A stretch of 9,886 nucleotides of DNA from Fimenecus sp051881455 (GTDB lineage: Bacteria > Bacillota > Clostridia > Oscillospirales > Acutalibacteraceae): assembly GCA_051881455.1 (NCBI GenBank), contig JBJEPX010000044.1:1-9886 (forward strand), read 5' to 3'. Position numbers and translations under genes: made by a program. Below the pieces are notes generated by a model that was given only the letters and a program-made list of their open reading frames with translations, made no database searches and was not told the origin of the DNA. Numbering within the stretch: the stretch's first letter is position 1; every line of letters starts with the position of its first letter. Shown in pieces: positions 4,067 to 9,886 of the stretch.

Positions 4067-6751
4067 ATGGCAGGTGCATATGCATATATTGAAAATACAA
4101 CGGCAACTATCGGTAACGATTATATTGAAAGACAGTTCTCAACGGAGAACAATAAGCTTGTAACCACTAAAATAATAAATAAAAGAATTGAGGGCGGAAA
4201 AGCATTAACTTTTAAGGCTTTTTCGGCAGAGTTTTTCATAGGCTTTCGCAAGAAAAAAATGTTCGGATACGGTACTGATTTTCTTTCGTCCAACGACCTT
4301 ATCCTTGATAAGGTAAATGTGTTTAAGCGCAGAGTGGAGTTTGTATTTGAGCCTTACTCATATAACGGTGCAAAAATAACCTTTATTATGAATGTGGAAA
4401 TTGAGGATAACTGCCATTATATGCGCAAAAACATTGAAATAATGGTTCCTCCCGAACAGCAGCACTTGATTACGCTGGATTATATCGACTGTGAGCATAT
4501 TTGCTTTGAAAACCCCGAACAGCAATGGACAATAGGCGATATTGACAAAGCGTATTTAAGCAAATACCACAGCGCTCTAGGTCAGCCCTTTTATATTAAC
4601 GGTATGTTTTTCGGTTCGGAATTTCCTCTTGCCGAAAACAAAATAAAAGACAGTACAGCGTATATCCGATATTTCAGCGGAAAGCGCTTTGATATGCTTA
4701 ATCTTAACTGCGGACACACCTTCAAAACATGGAATACCGTCGCAGGCGCGGCAAGAGATTTAGAGCAGGAGGTAGTCCGTGAGGATTTCTTAACCTATAT
4801 CCGTGATATTGCAAGAGATGTCAAGCCCCGTTTCCAATACAATTCATGGTATGACCATATGCTTGACATAACCGATGAAAACATTTCAAAATCCTTTATG
4901 GAGATTGAAAAGAACCTTGATAAAACCATTGTACCGCCGCTGGATTCCTATGTAGTTGACGACGGCTTTGTGGATTATCACCACACTTTTTGGAGTTTTA
5001 ACGAAAAATTCCCCAACGAGCTTTATCCCGCGTCGTCACTTGCAAAAAAGTTTTCTTCAAATTTCGGCTTGTGGCTGGGACCGAGAGGCGGATACAATAA
5101 GGATACACCGGGATTTGCTAAGAGAATGGAACAGGCCGGTACGGGCGGCTTTAACCGTGCGGCGCTTGATGTTTGCGTTTCATCAACTGCATATATTAAA
5201 AATGTTACCGACTATTTCATAGACAGTATGGATAAGTTCGATATAAATTATTGGAAGCTGGACGGTTTCCTGCTCAAAGCCTGCCCCTCGAAAAAACACG
5301 GCCATATGACAGGCGGCTTTAACGATATGTATCAGTACACGGAAATGTGGGAAAATTGGATAGATGTCTTCCGCAAGATAAGATTGCACCGTGAAAGCGC
5401 AGGCAAGGATTTGTGGATAAATCAGACAAGCTATTGTAACGCAAGCCCGTGGTTTTTACAGTGGGCGGATAGCTTCTGGATTCAGAATAGCAACGATATC
5501 GGCTTCCTTGATAAGGGCAAAAACGGCGAGAAATTAAGCTCCCGTGATTTCGATAAAGTCCTTTCATACCGTGACGACCGTTATTACGATTTCAGCGTAA
5601 GGCGTGATTATCAGTTCCCCCATGAGTTTATATATAACCATGACCCGATTTACGGCAATACAGCAAAAATATCTTTAACAGACGAAGAGTACCGTACATA
5701 TATGCTGATGATGGCAACAAGAGGTACGGCGTTTTGGGAGCTTTATTATTCCTATAACCTGTTCAACGATGCCAAATGGCGTATAAATGCAGACGCTCTC
5801 CGTTTTATCCGTAATGAGTATCATATACTCAAAACCTCGCGCTATATAGGCGGAACCGCCGCCGAAAGTCAGGTTTACGGCTATTCCTCATGGACGCAAA
5901 AAGCGGGAATTGTTTCCTTGCGCAATCCCGCAAATTATGAGCAGGAATATGTGTTGACTCTTGATAAAACCTTGGGCACTTTTGAGAAAATGGACAATAT
6001 GCGCCGTGCATTTGTTTATCCGTATTCAGCGGAAGTTGAAAGCACGCGTTATTCATACGGCGACAGTATAACCGTTAAACTTCCGCCTTTGGGCTCTGTC
6101 ATTATGAAATTCTCACTGGAAGAGGAAAAACTCCCGTCGCTTATATACGGCAGATTTGACTCTGCCAATGAACTTTTGCTGTTCTTTGATGACAGAATAT
6201 ATTTAGACGAAAAAGCAGTTTCCTCCGATGCCGAAATATCAAAAACAGAGCTTTTGGAGGATTACAGCACACTTAAAATTACCTTCGGCGGCGATGTCGA
6301 TACCGTAAATCTCCATTTAACCGTCAAAAACGCTTTCGGCGACAGTAAAGGCGTTGATTTCAGCGGAAAACACTATCCCGATTTCATCTGTGCAGACGGC
6401 AAAATCCCCTGCGGCAGAGATTTTACGGTCGATTGCACCGCGGATAATGCGGCGGACGGAAATATACTTAACATCGGCGAAATTATCAATATTAGTATAA
6501 ACGAGAGCGTGGGTACAATCCGCTTCGGAGAAAAGGTGAGCAGGGGAGAAACCGAAATCAAAAACGGCGACCGTATCACCGCAGTTTGTGAGCCAAACGG
6601 CTTAATGAAGCTTTATGTAAACGGAAAACTTGAATGTTCCGCATATAATGCCGAATACTGCGCTGAATTGGAAAACTCTGATGTTACACTTTCCGATAAT
6701 GTATCAGGACTCCGTGTGATGTCAAAGGCTCTTTCATATGATGAATTATAA
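4067..6751 (+). CDS. GH36-like (clan GH-D) alpha-glycosidase with LamG-like C-terminal region
   Basis: Encodes 894 residues without a signal peptide, so probably cytoplasmic. Residues about 1-245 are beta-rich, like the N-terminal sandwich of GH36 enzymes. The barrel follows at about 250-560: YNSWYDHMLDITDEN (258-272), VVDDGF (296-301), FGLWLGPRGG (333-342), and YWKLDG (395-400), whose D399 aligns with the clan GH-D nucleophile (KWD in alpha-galactosidases). The acid/base is probably D468 (WADSF) or D477 (NSND); the usual CSGGG motif is absent. A beta C-terminal domain covers about 590-685. Residues about 785-894 look like a LamG/concanavalin-type module (LMKLYVNGKL, LRVMSKALSYDEL). Likely substrates are alpha-galactosides or alpha-GalNAc glycans, but specificity is not determinable. 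Similar proteins are sometimes labelled 'enterotoxin' in databases, which I consider misleading. A GH31 gene follows. Confidence 0.75.
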   Translation: MAGAYAYIENTTATIGNDYIERQFSTENNKLVTTKIINKRIEGGKALTFKAFSAEFFIGFRKKKMFGYGTDFLSSNDLILDKVNVFKRRVEFVFEPYSYNGAKITFIMNVEIEDNCHYMRKNIEIMVPPEQQHLITLDYIDCEHICFENPEQQWTIGDIDKAYLSKYHSALGQPFYINGMFFGSEFPLAENKIKDSTAYIRYFSGKRFDMLNLNCGHTFKTWNTVAGAARDLEQEVVREDFLTYIRDIARDVKPRFQYNSWYDHMLDITDENISKSFMEIEKNLDKTIVPPLDSYVVDDGFVDYHHTFWSFNEKFPNELYPASSLAKKFSSNFGLWLGPRGGYNKDTPGFAKRMEQAGTGGFNRAALDVCVSSTAYIKNVTDYFIDSMDKFDINYWKLDGFLLKACPSKKHGHMTGGFNDMYQYTEMWENWIDVFRKIRLHRESAGKDLWINQTSYCNASPWFLQWADSFWIQNSNDIGFLDKGKNGEKLSSRDFDKVLSYRDDRYYDFSVRRDYQFPHEFIYNHDPIYGNTAKISLTDEEYRTYMLMMATRGTAFWELYYSYNLFNDAKWRINADALRFIRNEYHILKTSRYIGGTAAESQVYGYSSWTQKAGIVSLRNPANYEQEYVLTLDKTLGTFEKMDNMRRAFVYPYSAEVESTRYSYGDSITVKLPPLGSVIMKFSLEEEKLPSLIYGRFDSANELLLFFDDRIYLDEKAVSSDAEISKTELLEDYSTLKITFGGDVDTVNLHLTVKNAFGDSKGVDFSGKHYPDFICADGKIPCGRDFTVDCTADNAADGNILNIGEIINISINESVGTIRFGEKVSRGETEIKNGDRITAVCEPNGLMKLYVNGKLECSAYNAEYCAELENSDVTLSDNVSGLRVMSKALSYDEL

Positions 6752-6763
6752 AGGGTGATTAAG

Positions 6764-9139
6764 ATGGCTGAATTGAATAAAAGAATGCTTGCCGCAACAA
6801 AAGGCGCGGCGTTTGAAGAAAATATTATTAAGGCAGGAAATGTGCGCGTATCTGTGCTTACCGAGCGCATGCTGCGAATTGAGTTTTCTGCTGACGGCAA
6901 ATTTACCGATTTACCTTCCCAGACCGTGTGGTACAGAAATTTCGGCAAGGTTGTTTTTACATCGGCGGAAAATGCCGATGTTTTGACCGTGCGTACTGCT
7001 TCTGCGGAATTCCAGATAAACTGCCACACAGGTAATTTCAAATATGCTGTGATTGACGGGAAAAGCGTGGCATACAGCCCCTCAAACAACCTCAAAGGAA
7101 CAACCAGAACTCTTGACCAGACCTTTGGCCCCAAGGAACTGGATGACGGAATAATAAGCCTGGACGGAGTAAGCGTTTATGACGACAGTAAAACCTTGCT
7201 TTTAAAGGATGACGGTATGCTTTGCCCAAGAGAAAAGGGGACAAAGGATACTTATGTCTTTGCTTTCGGAAAGGATTATGTGGGCTGGATAAACGATTTT
7301 TACAAAATTACAGGCAAACCGCCCCTTATTCCCCGTTATGTTCTCGGCAACTGGTGGAGCCGTTACAGAGCGTACACTCAAAAGGAATATGAGGATTTGA
7401 TGGAGGAGTTTTTCCGCCGTGATATTCCTCTTACAATAGCCACGGTTGATATGGACTGGCATTGGGTGGATATTAAGGGCAAGTTCGGAATGCCCAATAA
7501 AAAAGCATCTATATGGGGAAGCGGCTGGACAGGGTATAGCTGGAATACCGACCTTTTCCCCGATTATAAGGGATTTCTCAATAAGCTTCACGATATGGGG
7601 CTTAAAGTCACTCTTAACCTTCACCCTGCCGACGGTGTACGAAGTTTTGAGGATATGTACGGCGATATGGCAGAGGCTATGGGTATTGATGAAAAAACGG
7701 GACAAACGGTGGAGTTTGACCTGACCGATAAGACCTTCATCAACGCATATTTCGATATTTTGCACCACCCATATGAAAATCAGGGCGTTGATTTTTGGTG
7801 GATTGACTGGCAGCAGGGCACAAAAAGCAAAAAAGCAGGTCTTGACCCGCTGTGGCTGTTAAATCATTATCATTATCTTGATACGGATAGAGAGAAGCGC
7901 CGCCCCATGATTCTCTCCCGCTATGCAGGCATAGGTTCTCACCGTTATCCTCTCGGTTTTTCAGGCGATACGGCAATAAATTGGAGCGTTTTAAATTTCC
8001 AGCCCTATTTCACAGCCAATGCGGCAAACTGCGGTTATACATGGTGGAGCCATGATATAGGCGGACACCATATGGGTGAGCACGATGACGAGCTTTATAT
8101 ACGCTGGCTTCAATTCGGCGTATTTTCTCCCATTATGAGACTTCACTCAACGAATTGGGAGTTTTTGGGCAAAGAGCCTTGGAATTTCAGTTGGGAGGCG
8201 GAAACCCTCTCAACACAGTTTTTGCGCCTGCGCCATAAGCTTATTCCGTATATCTACGCTATGAATTACCGTTCTTTTAATGAGGGCAGAGCCCTTTGCG
8301 AGCCTATGTATTACACATATCCTCAGGAAAATGAAGCGTTTGAATACAAAAATGAGTATATGTTCGGCTCTGAACTTCTCGTTTGTCCCGTAACAACAAA
8401 GCTGGACGAAAAAACCAAAACCGCCGCCACCAAAATGTGGCTTCCCGAGGGCAGATGGACAAATATTTTTGACGGCAAGATATATATAGGCGGTCAAAAA
8501 GTAATAATAAACAGCCCTATAAATACAATTCCTGTTCTTGCCCGTGAGGGAGCAATAATTCCCATGTCGGAAGACGGCGGAAACGCCTGGCAGTGCCCCG
8601 ATCACCTTAAAATCCTCGTTTACAGAGGTAATAATACCTTTGATTTCTATGAGGACGACGGTGAAAGCGGAAATTATAAAAACGGCGAGTATTCAATTTC
8701 AAAAATGACCGTATCCGAAACTGCGGATACCCTTACCTTTACCGTAAGTGGAGGAAAGGCCCTTGCCTGTATCCCCAAATGCCGTGAATATACCGTGGAG
8801 TTTAAGGATATAGAAGATTTCGACACGGCAACCGTAAAGGTGAACGGCGTAGAAACCTCCGCTACGGTGGGCAAAAGCTTTGTAACGGTACATAATGTAA
8901 AAGTTGAAGATGAAATAGAAATTACATTAAAAGGAATATCGGCCCGTAAAAACAAGCCCATAAATGAGCGCGTGCTGGATTGCATAATTCACTTGAACGG
9001 CTCAAATATCAAGAAAAAAATGATACAATCAAAGGCGGCAGATTGCAAAACAGATAAAGATTATGCGTCCCTAGTTCGCAAAGCACGCTCAAAAGCTTTC
9101 AGAATGTGCCTTGATGAAGCCGTAAACGCTATGGAATGA
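6764..9139 (+). CDS. GH31 family alpha-glycosidase
   Basis: Encodes 791 residues with no signal peptide. The N-terminal beta-sandwich covers about residues 1-190. The (beta/alpha)8 barrel starts at PPLIPRYVLGNWWSRYRAY (186-204). Other family motifs are ATVDMDWHW (226-234), DFWWIDWQQG (343-352) with D348 as nucleophile, FSGDT (399-403) with D402 as acid/base, GYTWWSHDIGG (424-434), and SPIMRLHS (455-462). Beta domains follow from about 545, with FDFYEDDGES (626-635) typical of the distal C-terminal domain. GH31 enzymes cleave alpha-linked glucose, xylose, galactose or GalNAc; the substrate here is unknown. ATG 6764 follows Shine-Dalgarno AAGGGTGA (6751-6758); an in-frame GTG at 6755 lies inside it. 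The start is 12 bases after the upstream glycosidase, so they form one operon. Residues about 727-791 are an extra basic helical tail with three Cys (C740, C761, C782). Confidence 0.93.
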   Translation: MAELNKRMLAATKGAAFEENIIKAGNVRVSVLTERMLRIEFSADGKFTDLPSQTVWYRNFGKVVFTSAENADVLTVRTASAEFQINCHTGNFKYAVIDGKSVAYSPSNNLKGTTRTLDQTFGPKELDDGIISLDGVSVYDDSKTLLLKDDGMLCPREKGTKDTYVFAFGKDYVGWINDFYKITGKPPLIPRYVLGNWWSRYRAYTQKEYEDLMEEFFRRDIPLTIATVDMDWHWVDIKGKFGMPNKKASIWGSGWTGYSWNTDLFPDYKGFLNKLHDMGLKVTLNLHPADGVRSFEDMYGDMAEAMGIDEKTGQTVEFDLTDKTFINAYFDILHHPYENQGVDFWWIDWQQGTKSKKAGLDPLWLLNHYHYLDTDREKRRPMILSRYAGIGSHRYPLGFSGDTAINWSVLNFQPYFTANAANCGYTWWSHDIGGHHMGEHDDELYIRWLQFGVFSPIMRLHSTNWEFLGKEPWNFSWEAETLSTQFLRLRHKLIPYIYAMNYRSFNEGRALCEPMYYTYPQENEAFEYKNEYMFGSELLVCPVTTKLDEKTKTAATKMWLPEGRWTNIFDGKIYIGGQKVIINSPINTIPVLAREGAIIPMSEDGGNAWQCPDHLKILVYRGNNTFDFYEDDGESGNYKNGEYSISKMTVSETADTLTFTVSGGKALACIPKCREYTVEFKDIEDFDTATVKVNGVETSATVGKSFVTVHNVKVEDEIEITLKGISARKNKPINERVLDCIIHLNGSNIKKKMIQSKAADCKTDKDYASLVRKARSKAFRMCLDEAVNAME

Positions 9140-9147
9140 AATGTTAA

Positions 9148-9201
9148 AGCCTTATTTGCCTATCGCATTTGAGTTTGCAGTATGCGGTTGGCAAAAAGGC
9201 T
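9148..9201 (+). repeat. Long imperfect hairpin after the GH31 gene
   Basis: AGCCTT (9148-9153)/AAGGCT (9196-9201), TTTGCC (9155-9160)/GGCAAA (9190-9195) and CGCA (9164-9167)/TGCG (9183-9186) stack into one long stem with a single-base bulge and a small internal loop. There is no T-tract on the plus strand, so it is not a standard terminator. It may stabilise the 3' end of the glycosidase mRNA. Confidence 0.5.
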
Positions 9202-9245
9202 GATACATTTGTGCTGAATAATTTGATTTTATAACGGGTGATATT

Positions 9246-9650
9246 ATGTTGCTGACAAGATGCCCGAACGGACATTACTTTGACAAAAGCATTTTCGGTA
9301 GTTGTCCGCAGTGCAAAAGTGCGGAAGCAGACGGAAATGAGACTTCGATTGGAGTGAATTTTCAAACGCCGCTATATTGGGAATCGCTCAACTCGGAAGA
9401 AATGGCGAAGAAGTATAGAGTCACGGTAAAAGAAGATATAGAAATAGGCGACATTGTAAAGTTAAAAGGCACAGGTCAAATAGTAGAAATAGTAAAAAAG
9501 AACTGGAAATTTAACGAGAATTGGGAGCCGGCAGAGTTTGGCGGAAAGTTGATAAAAGCAGATGATGAAGGTCTGTTGTTATTCTCAAAAGGCAGTATTA
9601 AGAAAAAATACAACGGCATTGCAAAAAAACTGTTGAAGTTAAGAAAATAA
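9246..9650 (+). CDS. Small zinc-ribbon protein, C-terminal part of unknown function
   Basis: Encodes 134 residues. The N-terminus MLLTRCPNGHYFDKSIFGSC carries C6 and H10, followed by CPQC (C20, C23), which forms a short zinc ribbon. Such 'CPNGHYYD...CPxC' modules occur at the N-termini of various FHA-domain and other signalling-type proteins in Clostridia. None of those downstream domains is present here. Residues about 57-134 are basic and beta-rich (IEIGDIVKLKGTGQIVEIVKK), possibly a small SH3-like barrel, ending in a Lys-rich helix (GIAKKLLKLRK) that could contact nucleic acid or membrane. No signal peptide or membrane segment is visible. ATG 9246 has Shine-Dalgarno GGGTGA (9236-9241). A weak -10-like TATAAC (9230-9235) precedes it, without a convincing -35. 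The gene is followed by a strong terminator. Confidence 0.75.
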   Translation: MLLTRCPNGHYFDKSIFGSCPQCKSAEADGNETSIGVNFQTPLYWESLNSEEMAKKYRVTVKEDIEIGDIVKLKGTGQIVEIVKKNWKFNENWEPAEFGGKLIKADDEGLLLFSKGSIKKKYNGIAKKLLKLRK

Positions 9651-9679
9651 TTTAATTACGTTGGTCATTTATAACTATG

Positions 9680-9723
9680 AAAAAGCACTCAATGGGATTT
9701 TGCCCGTTTTGAGTGCTTTTTTT
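9680..9723. terminator. Bidirectional intrinsic terminator
   Basis: AAAAAGCACTCAA (9680-9692) and TTGAGTGCTTTTT (9709-9721) form a perfect 13-bp stem. GGG (9694-9696)/CCC (9703-9705) adds an inner stem within the loop. T runs follow on the plus strand (9717-9723), and A runs precede it that act as T runs on the minus strand. This is the usual arrangement between convergent genes. Confidence 0.9.
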
Positions 9724-9794
9724 ATCAATAACCGCAAGAGATACCCCAAATTTGACGCCCGACAACGGTGAAAAAGTGAAAATGCACCGTAATA

Positions 9795-9886
9795 TCAAAT
9801 TTTCGGCATATTGTGTTCGACTCCCCTCACCTTAGGGTTACGGTAATAATCCGAACCCGTCAAAAATGCAGTATTAAAGCGATATT
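9795..9886 (-). CDS. Possible 3' end of a convergent gene (partial, hypothetical)
   Basis: On the minus strand a frame is open from the right edge to a TGA at 9797-9795, giving 29 residues that include FLTGSDYYRNPKVRG and end in NMPKI. Thirty codons without a stop is weak evidence alone. The support is the protein-like composition and the bidirectional terminator lying 74 bases beyond the stop. I do not recognise the sequence. The rest of 9724-9886 shows no other gene. Confidence 0.3.
   Translation of the reverse strand, partial: YRFNTAFLTGSDYYRNPKVRGVEHNMPKI
9835..9858. repeat. Small inverted repeat near the right edge
   Basis: GGGTT (9835-9839) plus CGG (9841-9843) pair with CCG (9851-9853) plus AACCC (9854-9858), leaving one bulged A and a 7-nt loop. 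No T-tract follows. It may be chance, or part of the possible minus-strand coding sequence. Confidence 0.3.

Noticed and set aside
9813..9831. GTTCGACTCCCCTCACC resembles the T-arm and 3' end of a tRNA or tmRNA
   Set aside because: The bases flanking the loop (TTGTG before, CCCCT after) do not pair, and nothing upstream resembles a tRNA body, tmRNA or acceptor stem.
1..9886. CRISPR arrays, insertion sequences, tRNA or rRNA genes, integrases, or defence genes
   Set aside because: I looked on both strands. There are no regularly spaced repeats, transposase-like frames, tRNA cloverleafs or rRNA stretches beyond the short L1-site mimics.

Overview
The window looks like chromosome of a low-to-moderate GC Gram-positive bacterium of the class Clostridia, probably a gut Oscillospirales/Ruminococcaceae-type organism. 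The basis is the nusG-rplK-rplA-rplJ-rplL order with an L10 leader, strong AGGAGG-type ribosome binding sites, frequent TTG starts, intrinsic terminators with T-tracts, a Ser/Thr-rich lipoprotein, and large cytoplasmic glycosidases. The assignment is an inference; no 16S or other marker is present.

Positions 1-2562 are the ribosomal stalk block. The window opens in the last codons of nusG, followed by rplK (L11), rplA (L1), rplJ (L10) and rplL (L7/L12). Three RNA control elements can be read. Two short stem-loops, one ahead of rplK and one between rplK and rplA, share GTGGGAGG...ACCAC and resemble the L1-binding site of 23S rRNA, so they are probably L1 feedback sites. Between rplA and rplJ lies an L10 leader with its own promoter and a 13-bp attenuator hairpin. 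rplL ends at a strong terminator, and rpoB does not follow within the window.

Positions 2563-3550 hold a compact, self-contained small gene that I consider the most interesting item. It has an operator-like palindrome, an extended -10 promoter, a perfect Shine-Dalgarno sequence, a 32-residue amphipathic peptide built of two similar halves, and a terminator. Directly downstream, with no visible promoter of its own, is a lipoprotein of unknown function.

Positions 3551-9139 are a probable three-gene operon with its own extended -10 promoter. It encodes a C_GCAxxG_C_C-type redox protein, a large GH36-like (clan GH-D) alpha-glycosidase with a LamG-like C-terminal region, and a GH31 alpha-glycosidase. 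Neither glycosidase has a signal peptide, so together they probably trim imported alpha-linked oligosaccharides in the cytoplasm. No transporter or regulator gene lies in the window.

Positions 9140-9886 contain an imperfect long hairpin, a small zinc-ribbon protein with an unrecognised C-terminal part, and a strong terminator that works on both strands. The right edge may hold the 3' end of a convergent minus-strand gene.
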